From Streptomyces adustus (lineage in GTDB: Bacteria; Actinomycetota; Actinomycetes; Streptomycetales; Streptomycetaceae), in the NCBI RefSeq assembly GCF_009377175.1, contig NZ_VJZD01000047.1, positions 1 to 47,057 of the forward strand: DNA of 47,057 nt, given 5' to 3'. Positions 39,887-47,057 of this stretch are shown piece by piece; position 1 is the first letter of the stretch; each line of letters starts with the position of its first letter. The position numbers were made by a program, and so were the translations under genes. The notes beneath the pieces were generated by a model that ran no database searches, had not been told where the DNA came from, and saw only the letters and a list, made by a program, of their open reading frames with translations.

Positions 39887-40775
39887 CGAGGGAAGCGGGT
39901 CTTCCGCCCTGACGCCGTGTACCCGATACACGGATAGGGAGTCCGTTCACTGCGGAGTTGTGGCCCTGACAGGCGAGCCTCCTAGCCCGAACGCCCGAAC
40001 CCCTCAGATGACGGGCTTCAGAGCAGCGCGACAGTCCGGCCGCCGCCGCTCTGCGGGCATAGAGCCGTTACTGTGAGACGTCTCGGCCGCCGGGGATGCG
40101 GTTTCTGTCCACCGCGGCGCATGGCGAAACCGGACGCGGGTCTCGTACAAGCAGATGACCGGACCGTCGGACGGCAAGCTGGAGACGGCCACGCTGACGT
40201 ACGCGTTCGAACGTGCTGCTCATCCGCGATCACCACGTCGGACCAGTGGAAGTGCCGGATACCTTCAGCACCAGGACACGGTCGGCCCGTGCCCGGTCTC
40301 TTTGTGTGTGGACAGGGATGAGGGCCCGAGACCGGGCGGGGATCGAACTTCCACGGTCGGCAGGCCTGCTGCGCCGACGGGACTGCCCTAATTCGGGCCG
40401 AGTTCGAGCGTTGGTCGCGACTGGGCGTTGCCGACGGCTGTTGCCGGTGCAGATCGGCAGCTGCAGCCGGCCTGTGGCGGTCTGCTCGTACGGCAAGGTG
40501 GTCGATTGTCGTCCGGCTGCGTGCTTCACGCGCCGACGGCCTGCGGCTTGAACCCATGACCGGCTGATCTGGCGGTTTCGGCCGCCCGGGCGCTGCCTGC
40601 GGACGCAGGTGCGCGGATCAGCGGAAGCCGCCCTGCGGTGGGCGGCAATCTGTCCCTTCAGTCGCATCTCATGCGGATTGCCTCGATGGCGCGTTGCGTA
40701 GGCCTTCGGTCGGCGTTCTAGCATATCTCGCGGATATGGTGAATCCGCCGTGTTCCGAGGAGTGCCCCGGGGTTC
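39887..40775. other. Gene-free stretch of 890 bases
   Basis: No supported gene. A GGGGATCGAACT motif at 40339-40350 looks like the T arm of a minus-strand tRNA, but no cloverleaf can be built around it. Confidence 0.4.
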
Positions 40776-41189
40776 TTATGCCGTCCGGGCGTGGGAGGCG
40801 AGGCGGTGGTAGTCCAGGTCTGGTGCCGAGGTAGATTGCACGGGCAGCAATTGGCTGCCGTCGAGCGTGTCCCGCAGGGCGGTGTGAGCGTGGCCGTAGG
40901 CGGCTTTGTGCCGGGGAGCTGCTCCTTGGGGCAGCCAGGAAATCAGAAGAATCTTATTCTGGCGCGTGCCGTCCCCGGCGGCAAAGGGCAGGTCATAGAT
41001 GACGAGCCGGGGTTCGTCCGCGGGCAGTGCGAGCATGAGTTCGTCGTGCGTCAGATTTCCTTCGTGTTCGACGACACACCTATCCAAGAGATCGTTGAGA
41101 CGGCAGATCACCGTGTTGATATCTCGCTTCGACTTCAGCTTCCAGAATGCGCTGATGCAACTGTCGTCCACGGCTATGTTTATGCTCAC
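40776..41189 (-). CDS. ADF/cofilin-like protein (actin-depolymerizing factor homology domain)
   Basis: A 137-residue protein that follows the ADF-H fold from end to end. V-S-I-N-I-A-V-D-D-S-C-I-S-A-F-W-K-L-K matches the N-terminal strand and helix (G-x-A-V-x-D-x-C-x-x-x-F-x-E-L-K). Then V-V-E-H-E-G and L-T-H-D-E-L-M-L-A follow, with LPADEPRLVIYDLPFAAGDG (compare L-P-A-D-E-C-R-Y-A-I-Y-D), KILLISWLPQGAAPRHKAAY (compare K-I-x-F-I-x-W-S-P-D-x-A-x-x-R-x-K-M-x-Y) and HTALRDTLDGSQ (compare K-D-x-x-x-x-x-L-D-G-I). The length equals single-domain cofilins. The start is GTG with AAGGGGAG upstream. No signal peptide. Some actin-contact positions on the long helix differ. The target in a bacterium is unknown; MreB-type or other actin-like filaments are the obvious candidates (inference). 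Confidence 0.82.
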   Translation of the reverse strand: MSINIAVDDSCISAFWKLKSKRDINTVICRLNDLLDRCVVEHEGNLTHDELMLALPADEPRLVIYDLPFAAGDGTRQNKILLISWLPQGAAPRHKAAYGHAHTALRDTLDGSQLLPVQSTSAPDLDYHRLASHARTA

Positions 41190-41236
41190 GGTGCTCCCCT
41201 TGCGCCCATGTCTCGGATGCGAGGACGGAAGTTCGA

Positions 41237-42109
41237 TTAGGGCAGGGGTGTGCCCCCCGTGGCATTGACGATTTCCGCAGTGATGAAGCTGGCTCGTGGA
41301 GAGGCGAGGAAGACGTAGGCGGGCGCCATCTCCGCGGGCTGAGCAGGCCGGCCGAGGGGAGCCTGCTTGCCGAACTCGGTGGTGTCCGGCATCGTTGCGG
41401 GGATCAGCGGCGTCCACACGGGGCCGGGTGCCACCGCGTTGACGCGGATGCCGTCGCCCGCCACCATCTGGGCCAGGCCCTGTGTAAAGGTAACGATGGC
41501 GCCCTTGGTGGTGGCGTAGTCCAGCAGGTGCGGGCTCGGCTTGTAGGCCTGTACGGACGTGGTGTTTATGATCGAGCCACCTGCCGGTATGTGGGGAAGA
41601 GCCATTTTGCAGAGCCAGAACATGCCGTACAGGTTCGTGCGCACCACCCGGTCGAACTGCTCGGTCGAGATTGCGGCGATGCCGTCCGGCTGAGACATCT
41701 GGTATGCGGCGTTATTGACGAGAATGTCGATTCGCCCGAACTCTTCGACCGTTCGTTCCACCAGACGGCGGCATTGATCCTCATCGCGTATGTCGCATGC
41801 GACAGCGATGGCCCTGCGTCCTGCCTGTTCGACGAGCTTGGTGGTTTCGGCCGCATCATCCGTTTCCTGGGAAAGGTGGGTGAACACGACGTCTGCGCCC
41901 TCGCGTGCATATGCGAGGGCCACGGCACGGCCGATACCGGAGTCGCCACCCGTCACCAAGGCCTTTCGGTCCGTGAGTAGTCCGCTGCCCTCATAGGAGT
42001 CTTCACCGTGGTCGGGCGGCGGGTCCATGGGGCCCGTCCATCCAGGATGGTCCTGGTCCTGTTGCGGAAGGTCGGGGCGGGGATGCTTGTCTACAGGATT
42101 GTCGGGCAT
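41237..42109 (-). CDS. SDR-family oxidoreductase (YhdG/YghA-like)
   Basis: A 290-residue short-chain dehydrogenase. A Pro-rich N-terminal extension (about 1-42) precedes ALVTGGDSGIGRAVALAYAR (cofactor site), then INTTSVQAYKPSPHLLDYAT with the Ser and Y-x-x-x-K (YATTK) catalytic set, NNAA, and VNAVAPGPVWTPLIPATM. The extension plus GGDSGIG is typical of stress-associated bacterial SDRs. The ATG at 42109 (MPDNPVDKHP) is the family start. It is upstream of the ADF-like gene on the same strand, 47 bases apart, so co-transcription is possible. Confidence 0.88.
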   Translation of the reverse strand: MPDNPVDKHPRPDLPQQDQDHPGWTGPMDPPPDHGEDSYEGSGLLTDRKALVTGGDSGIGRAVALAYAREGADVVFTHLSQETDDAAETTKLVEQAGRRAIAVACDIRDEDQCRRLVERTVEEFGRIDILVNNAAYQMSQPDGIAAISTEQFDRVVRTNLYGMFWLCKMALPHIPAGGSIINTTSVQAYKPSPHLLDYATTKGAIVTFTQGLAQMVAGDGIRVNAVAPGPVWTPLIPATMPDTTEFGKQAPLGRPAQPAEMAPAYVFLASPRASFITAEIVNATGGTPLP

Positions 42110-42571
42110 GGACCGCCTCCGGAGATGTTGGGGCAGCAAAGTCTGTTATTTCCTGGCTGCAGGCGGTGACAGGTCGCCGTCTGCACGGCCAGAGGCCTGA
42201 GCCCGTCGGATAGTGACGTCGATCGAGACAACGAGTACCCCCGCCACCCACGTCATGCGCGGTTGGCGGTTTCGGGCGTCACTGTCACCGACCACCCCGG
42301 GCCCGGTTCCGCCCCCCAGGGAGCGGTTCGCGTGGGCGGGCTTTCGCACAGCGACGCAGAACGTGCAGTGATCTGGTGGACTTCGGCGCTGGTTGGCTGC
42401 CTCGCGTCTAGTGCGACCGCGATGCGGCGGCTTTTCGGCTGGCCATGCTTCCCCGACTCCTGACCTTGTGCTGGCGGTGCAACCGACTGCGGCGGAGTCC
42501 TGCGGGCCACGGCGCAGGACCTTGCTGGGTGCGCAGCGCGGCGCCCCGTTCATGCCGGCGGGCGGGTATAG
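42110..42571. other. Gene-free stretch
   Basis: No supported gene. The promoter of the SDR gene (and perhaps of the ADF-like gene) should lie near 42110-42250, reading the minus strand. Confidence 0.4.
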
Positions 42572-42703
42572 GGTGTCGGCCGCCGCAGCGGTCTGCGCAA
42601 CATCGCCGAACGTGCCGAACAGCTCGGCGGAAAAATGGAGTTGAACACCCCCGACGGCGGCGGCACCGCTCTGGTCTGGTGGGTCCCGGTACCGGCCGAG
42701 TAG
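42572..42703 (+). pseudogene. Sensor histidine kinase C-terminal relic
   Basis: Forty-three codons read GVGRRSGLRNIAERAEQLGG, then K-M-E-L-N-T-P-D-G-G-G-T-A-L-V-W-W-V-P and stop. This is the end of the HATPase domain of NarL-partner kinases (G-x-G-L-x-N-x-x-x-R-A-x-x-L-G-G ... G-G-T-x-x-x-W-x-V-P). The rest of the kinase is missing. Confidence 0.7.
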
Positions 42704-42910
42704 AGCCGCACCGGCGACGACGGCGTGTGCCCGCGCTCCGACGACGCCTTCAACGGTAAGAGCCCGCACCACACTTGGGGCGCGCTGCCCCGATGTGACG
42801 ATCCGCCGTGCCGCACCGGCCCGGGTGTCGTCGCGGCTGTTCGCGGTGGCCGCGAGTGTCAAATCGCCACCAATGATCATGATTGTGTATGAATGGTGCA
42901 TGCGGGAACC

Positions 42911-42936
42911 CGAGGAGTGAACATCACTACTCCTCG
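42911..42936 (+). promoter_or_regulatory. Hairpin abutting the ribosome binding site of the 42951 gene
   Basis: CGAGGAGT (42911-42918) and ACTCCTCG (42929-42936) pair across a 10-base loop. The second arm contacts the GAGGAG binding site (42936-42941). The first arm also looks like a binding site, so an alternative pairing could mask the real one (inference). Confidence 0.4.
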
Positions 42937-42950
42937 AGGAGCGTGCGGCT

Positions 42951-43508
42951 ATGTCGACAGGAACGCTTCTGGCGATCATCATCGCGATCGTGGTGGTGGT
43001 TGCCTTGGTCGCCGTGACGGTCTCCCTCATGCAGCGTCGTCGTCACCTCCGTGAGAGGTTCGGCCCGGAATACGAGAGGACGGTCGGCGAGTCCGACAGC
43101 CGGCGCGCGGCCGAGCGGGAGCTCAAGGACCGCGAGCAACGGCACGATTCGCTGGAGATCACGCCACTGGCCCCTGGATCACGGGACCGCTACCTGCGGG
43201 AGTGGGACACGGTCCAGGGAGAGTTCGTGGACCGGCCGGTGCACGCGGTACATGACGCCGACCGGCTGGTGACCTCCCTGATGCACGAGCGCGGGTACCC
43301 GACCGAGGGGTTCGAGCAGCAGATGAAGGACCTCTCGGTGGAACACGGCCGCACGCTGGACCACTATCGCGCCGCACACGACGTGGAGACCCTCAGCACC
43401 CGCAGCCAGGCGACGACCGAGCAGTTGCGGGGTGCCATGGTGCACTACCGCACCCTGTTCGAGGAGTTGCTCTCCGACGGCGGCCGGGCGCAGCCCGCCC
43501 GGTCCTGA
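42951..43508 (+). CDS. Single-pass membrane protein with stress-type C-terminal domain
   Basis: A 185-residue protein with an N-terminal membrane helix (LLAIIIAIVVVVALVAVTVS) and a soluble helical part. The C-terminal domain, YLREWDTVQGEFVDRPVHAV, then H-D-A-D-R-L-V-T-S-L-M and LRGAMVHYRTLFEELLSDG, recurs in the next protein (43551). Such proteins are common in streptomycetes without known function. It is the first of two co-directional genes. Confidence 0.7.
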   Translation: MSTGTLLAIIIAIVVVVALVAVTVSLMQRRRHLRERFGPEYERTVGESDSRRAAERELKDREQRHDSLEITPLAPGSRDRYLREWDTVQGEFVDRPVHAVHDADRLVTSLMHERGYPTEGFEQQMKDLSVEHGRTLDHYRAAHDVETLSTRSQATTEQLRGAMVHYRTLFEELLSDGGRAQPARS

Positions 43509-43550
43509 CGTCACGACGACCACGACGCCACGACTCGCATGGAGGAAACC

Positions 43551-44126
43551 ATGCACGGCAACGAGGAAACGAATCGCACGACCGGAGGCCTGACCACCGA
43601 CGATCTGGCCCGACCGTCCGGATCGGACACCGGAGCGCCGCAAGGAACAGGCGAGACCGCCCCGAACGCCCCGATCTACCCGGGTGAGAGCACCGGGTCG
43701 GACGATGCGGAGCGCCCGGGCGCCGGGTCTGCTCCCGGCTCCTCGGATGTCACGGACACGGACACGGAGCGTGCCGCGGGTGCCCCCGACACCGCGGGTG
43801 CTCCCGACACCGCGGGTGCCACGGGCGAGAGCACTACGGGTGCTTCGGACGACGAGGTTCCCCAGCTGCTGACGGACGACGAGGAGGACGGCTACCGCGA
43901 ACGCTGGCAGCGGATTCAGAGCAGGTTCGTGGACGACCCCCGCGACGCCGTGCACGACGCCGATGCCCTCGTGGCGGAAGTCATGCAGACGCTGGCCGCC
44001 ACCTTCGCCCAGCACAAGAAGGACCTGGAAGGCCAGTGGGGCCAGGGCGAGCGGGTGAGTACCGAGGAACTGCGCGGCGCACTGCGCCGATACCGCTCCT
44101 TCTTCAACCGGCTGCTCAGTACGTGA
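43551..44126 (+). CDS. Soluble hypothetical protein sharing the C-terminal domain
   Basis: A 191-residue protein. The first 110 residues are low complexity (Gly, Thr, Asp, Pro) with an APDTAGAPDTAG duplication. The last 80 repeat the domain of the preceding membrane protein: YRERWQRIQSRFVDDPRDAV, then H-D-A-D-A-L-V-A-E-V-M, then LRGALRRYRSFFNRLLS. ATG 43551 was chosen because GGAGG lies 6 bases upstream; an ATG 12 bases earlier is in the binding site. It is probably the cytosolic partner of the membrane version. Confidence 0.65.
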   Translation: MHGNEETNRTTGGLTTDDLARPSGSDTGAPQGTGETAPNAPIYPGESTGSDDAERPGAGSAPGSSDVTDTDTERAAGAPDTAGAPDTAGATGESTTGASDDEVPQLLTDDEEDGYRERWQRIQSRFVDDPRDAVHDADALVAEVMQTLAATFAQHKKDLEGQWGQGERVSTEELRGALRRYRSFFNRLLST

Positions 44127-44215
44127 GAGGTATGCCGGCTGCTCGGCACGTAAGAGGTGCGTGAGAAGTACGTGAGAGCGCGGGACGCGAGTGAGTGTTC
44201 TTCGCTTCCGCGGGG

Positions 44216-44434
44216 TTAGGAAGTCAGCCCCTGAGCGGGGCTCTGAGCCGTCCGACGGCGTGGAGCCCTGCTTTTCTGTGCGGGGACGTCAGTGCGGCCG
44301 GCGACGGCGTGTCCCATCGCCCCGAGGATCCACAGGACCGCTCCGAGGATCAGCAGGATGATCCCGATGGTCCACAGGATGGATATCCCGGTGAGGAAGC
44401 CGATGACGAGCAGAATGACGCCCAGGATGATCAT
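44216..44434 (-). CDS. DUF6131-type small membrane protein with extended tail
   Basis: A 72-residue paralogue of the 15039 product: MIILGVILLVIGFLTGISIL, then WTIGIILLILGAVLWILGAM, then G-H-A-V-A-G-R-T. A 25-residue basic tail (AQKSRAPRRRTAQSPAQGL) replaces the short RRHYW end. Two membrane helices. Function unknown. Confidence 0.75.
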   Translation of the reverse strand: MIILGVILLVIGFLTGISILWTIGIILLILGAVLWILGAMGHAVAGRTDVPAQKSRAPRRRTAQSPAQGLTS

Positions 44435-44528
44435 GGTCGCTCCGATGGCGGGGTGTCGGGTCGTGCGGTGCGTCTGCGATGCCGCACGCGGACGACGGTG
44501 CGACAGGGCGCGCTGGGGCGAGCCGGTC

Positions 44529-44615
44529 TCACTGGTCGTCGACGACGGTCGTGAAGCCGTCCTGTACCCGTTGGGGTCGCGGAAGCGGACGCTCGCGCGG
44601 GCTCGGCTGCGTCGG
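44529..44615 (-). pseudogene. Possible VOC/glyoxalase-fold C-terminal relic
   Basis: RASVRFRDPNGYR and, one base shifted, FTTVVDDQ-stop resemble the end of VOC proteins (F-R-D-P-x-G-x-x-x-x-x-V-x-D). Too short to be sure. Confidence 0.25.
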
Positions 44616-44726
44616 CGGCGCTTCCGGACGCGATCTGTACCGACACCGGGTACCCGCATCGCGGCGTCTCGGAACAGAACCACGGCGCACGGACGACGGA
44701 CTTCGCCCGTGCGGGACACTCTCCGC

Positions 44727-45560
44727 TCAGCGCGTGCCGCGGCCCCCGGCGCACAGGGCGTGGTCGACCAGGGCGCTGCCCGCGCTCTCCTGCTCCCGGA
44801 TGTGTTCCAGGGTGTCGCCGCGGGCCTCGGACATGGAGACCACGACGCTTCGGCTGCCGTCCTCGGTGACGCCGTTGAGGGTGATGTACCCGCCGTCTCC
44901 GCCCTCGTGGCTCCAGTAGGATCCACCGCAGCCCAGGGGACGTTCGACCAGACCGAGTCCGTACCGGCCGCCGGGCCAGAGCCGCTCGACCTCCGCGCTC
45001 ACGGGGACGGTCCGCTTCATCTGCGCCAACTGCCGGGCCGGCAGCAGACGGCCCGCGAGCAGAGCGCGCAGGAACTCGTTCTCGTCCCGCGTGGTCGTGA
45101 CGAACGACAGGATCGTGTGGTCCACCGGTGTCTGGTCGGTGACGTCCACCCGGGAACCGGGACCGAAGAACTGATAGGCCTGCGCGTGCGGCCGGGGCAG
45201 CGTGGGCGAGGTGCCCAGCCATCGGGTCCGGTCGAGGCCGAGCGGGCGCAGGACACGGTTCTCGATCTCCTCGTGGGCGGGCCGGCCGGTGACCTTCTCG
45301 ATGATCATGCCCAGTACGACGTAGCCGGTGTTGGAGTACCCCCAGCCCTCGCCGGGCGGGAAGTCGGGCGTGTGGGCCATGGCGCGGGCCACCAGTTGCC
45401 CGGGGCTGTAGACGTCGTGGCGCTGCCGGTAGTACTCCTCCGGCGTGGTGTATCCGGGTACGTCGTCGTGGATGCCGCTGGTGTGCTGGAGCAGTTGGCG
45501 GACGGTGATCCGCCTCTCGCACGGAGTCCGCGATCGGGGCGTCGAACGCCCTGAGCCGGT
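44727..45560 (-). pseudogene. Serine hydrolase (class C beta-lactamase/DD-peptidase fold), catalytic Ser region lost
   Basis: From RRITVRQLLQHTSGIHDDVP on, the protein follows D-Ala-D-Ala carboxypeptidases of the R61 type: GWGYSNTGYVVLGMIIEKVT (Y-x-N motif), then MKRTVPVSAEVERLWPGGRY, G-L-G-L and SYWSHEGGDGGYITLNG (H-x-G motif). Upstream, where S-x-x-K should stand, unrelated or frameshifted sequence occurs; DAPIADSVRE appears in another frame near 45530. Without the nucleophile it is probably dead. Confidence 0.7.
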
Positions 45561-45895
45561 CCCGTCCCGGGCCACCGTCGCCATCTGCTTTACCGTCGGC
45601 GGCAGAAGGTGTGCGATCGATCGGTCCGGCAGGGTGCCCAGGAAGCGCACGGCCGACACGGCGCCCGGCACCGCTGTGGCGAGCAGGGAGCCGATCTACC
45701 CGGAACGCCGTCACGGCCGTGCCCATGTGGGCGCCCTCCACCACCTCGAAGGCAGCGGCCGTCAAACGGGCACCCCCACTCTGCTGCCTGTCCCCGCCAG
45801 CACCAGACCGAGCGCGGTGACTGGATGCGCATCGACGATGCGCGCGCCACCAGCAACAGTGTCCACAGTCCGTATGCAACGGCCTAGTGCTGGAT
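45561..45895. other. Debris upstream of the serine hydrolase
   Basis: Minus-strand frames read LTAAAFEVVEGAHMGTAVTA and VPGAVSAVRFLGTLPDRSIA but change frame repeatedly. They look like a decayed protein I cannot identify. Confidence 0.35.
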
Positions 45896-45898
45896 TCC

Positions 45899-46506
45899 TC
45901 AAACTCTGTACACATATCGGCGTCGTAGTCGTCGGGTTGGCGGTGCCGGCCTGCCCCAGGTCCATGGCTTCGCGCGGGAGTTGAGTTGGCTGGTCGCGAG
46001 AGCGGTGGCGTATGTGATGTCGTCGGGGTTGGCGAAGGAGCAGCCGGCGAGGGCGGCTTTGCGGAAGATGCGCCACCAGCCTTCCTGGAGATTGAGCCAG
46101 CAGGCGCCGACGGGGATGAAGGCGTGGTGGATGCGGGGATGGTCCTCGAGCCAGGTCCGGGTGGACAGGCTGTTGTGACTGGACAGGTTGTCGGTGACGA
46201 TCCAGATCTGACCGGTCGGATTGGCGTCCTCGATCCGCTGCAGGAACTGCTGGTAGAAGACGCTGTTGCGGGAGGACGCGGTCATGGTCAGGGCCTGGCC
46301 GTCGGAGGGTCGCAGGCCGCCGTAGACCCACGTCTTCTGCGGTCCGCGGCTGTAGTCGAGCTCCGCCTTGACCCGGTGCCCGTCAGGTGACCAGGCGGGT
46401 GCGGGCGGGAAGGTTCGGGGGATCACGGGCCCCAGCTCGTCGGCGCAGATCACCGTCACGTCGTCGGGCGGCTGGGTGTAGAGGCCGATGATCCTTGTCC
46501 TTTTGG
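45899..46506 (-). CDS. IS630 transposase, C-terminal DDE part
   Basis: The frame encodes RTRIIGLYTQPPDDVTVICA, then D-E-L-G-P-V-I-P, then WIVTDNLSSHNSLSTRTWLE and HAFIPVGACWLNLQEGWWRI, the DDE motifs (D, D-N, and the N-x-x-E of LNLQEGWW) of IS630. It ends RRYVYRV. It follows the N-terminal part by a -1 shift at AAAA (46501-46504). Confidence 0.85.
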
Positions 46507-47025
46507 GACGAAGTCCGGGTCCTTCGACCGCATCCAGGACCGGGTGCGGCGCCAGCGCACGCCCTCGGCGAGCAGGATGCGGCGCACCTGCGAGCGGCCC
46601 ACCTCGATCCCTTCGGCCTGTGCTGCCGCGGCCAGGGAATCCAGCGTCCACTCGGCCGGTCCCGACTCGTCGAAGGCCCACAATTCCCCGACGGGCTCCC
46701 ACCGCAGCCGCCCCGGCGGCACGGTCTTGACCAGGGAGATGATCCGGGACCGCTCCTCCTCGGTGATCCGCCGCTTGCGGCCCTGCCCGCCCAGATCATC
46801 CAGTCCCTGCAGGCCCAGACGGTTGAAGCGGTGCAGCCAGCAGCGGACCGTCTTCTGACTGCAGCCAAGCTCCATAGCGATCGCCGGCACCCGCAGCCCC
46901 GACCAGCTCAACTCGATCATCCGGGCCCGCATCACCACATCCCGAGGCGCCTTCCGCGCCCTCGCCAGCCGGCGAACGACAGCCCGCTCATCCTCGCCAC
47001 GCTCCGGCCGTGCCCATAAAACCAT
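46456..47025 (-). CDS. IS630 transposase, N-terminal HTH part
   Basis: It starts MVLWARPERGEDERAVVRRL. The HTH region is MIELSWSGLRVPAIAMELGC, then QKTVRCWLHRFNRLGLQGLD, then R-K-R-R-I-T-E-E-E-R and GRSQVRRILLAEGVRWRRTR. The frame reads SKDPDFVPKGQG past the site where the family has F-x-P-K-R-T-R-I. The shift lies in CCAAAAGG. Either a base was lost or programmed -1 frameshifting joins it to the downstream frame. Confidence 0.85.
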   Translation of the reverse strand: MVLWARPERGEDERAVVRRLARARKAPRDVVMRARMIELSWSGLRVPAIAMELGCSQKTVRCWLHRFNRLGLQGLDDLGGQGRKRRITEEERSRIISLVKTVPPGRLRWEPVGELWAFDESGPAEWTLDSLAAAAQAEGIEVGRSQVRRILLAEGVRWRRTRSWMRSKDPDFVPKGQGSSASTPSRPTT

Positions 47026-47057
47026 CGCCCAGCACCCGCCCCCGAGCACCCCCAACT

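Larger units (their letters stand above)
45896..47057 (-). mobile_element. IS630-family element, running to the window end
   Basis: The whole end of the window is one IS630-type transposase region in two frames, with its probable left end close to TAGTGCTGGATTCC (45884-45898); IS630 targets TA. The right end is not recognisable inside the window. A contig break at a multicopy IS is the simple explanation. Confidence 0.75.

Noticed and set aside
40325..40400. Possible tRNA on the minus strand (GTTCGATCCCC motif)
   Set aside because: No acceptor, D or anticodon stem can be folded around the T-arm-like motif.
1..47057. CRISPR arrays or toxin-antitoxin, restriction or phage-defence systems
   Set aside because: No regularly spaced repeats and no recognisable Cas, toxin, methylase/endonuclease pair or defence ATPase were found. 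The single methyltransferase at 19796 is of HemK2 type.

Overview
The window is about 47 kb of high-GC DNA that looks like a Streptomyces or close actinomycete chromosome. The support is strong GC bias at third codon positions, a gas vesicle cluster of streptomycete type (gvpO-A-F-G-J-L-S-K), a STAS-ANTAR regulator, DUF5994, DUF6131 and DUF6286 proteins, and an initiator tRNA with three G:C pairs in its anticodon stem. The first 14 bases match the end of the Tn5/Nextera mosaic end and the last 1.1 kb is an insertion sequence. The window is therefore probably a draft contig that broke at a repeat.

Layout. 1-5 kb: a LacI-family relic, an SRPBCC plus FAD-oxidoreductase operon, relics of a heme-oxygenase-like redox enzyme and of an isoprenylcysteine-methyltransferase-like protein, and a histone-tail gas vesicle accessory gene (gvpY-like) facing away from gvpO. 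5.3-9.1 kb: gvpOAFGJLSK, tightly packed. 9.2-11.6 kb: an Asp23/AmaP envelope-stress operon on the other strand. 11.8-14.5 kb: a streptomycete P10-like protein facing a gvpZ-like and second gvpY-like pair. These are the two accessory genes that usually sit between gvpG and gvpJ. 15-18.4 kb: a small membrane protein, a winged-helix regulator, the STAS-ANTAR protein and a secreted transglycosylase-like protein. 18.5-20.5 kb: a methyltransferase, CDGSH and diiron-oxidase-like operon. 21-23.8 kb: a complete ferredoxin, reductase and P450 system. 24-25.8 kb: tRNA-fMet, a MerR regulator with its own promoter and a GNAT enzyme.

25.8-37.5 kb is an accessory zone with many broken genes: DJ-1/PfpI, CsbD, alcohol dehydrogenase, truncated superoxide dismutase, CHAD and HATPase fragments. 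It also holds a divergent DUF5994 pair and an IS3-family element carrying a nested IS30 element. The IS abuts a second, headless gvpZ copy, and fragments of the P10-like gene, the FAD oxidoreductase and gvpA follow. Together these look like the remains of a second gas vesicle locus.

37.7-47 kb holds a membrane protein, a hemerythrin, an SDR dehydrogenase, two related stress-type proteins, a second DUF6131 protein, a probably inactive serine hydrolase and a frameshifted IS630 element. The most striking gene is at 40776-41189 (minus strand). Its 137-residue product aligns by eye along its whole length with the eukaryotic actin-depolymerizing factor/cofilin (ADF-H) fold, which is unexpected in a bacterium.
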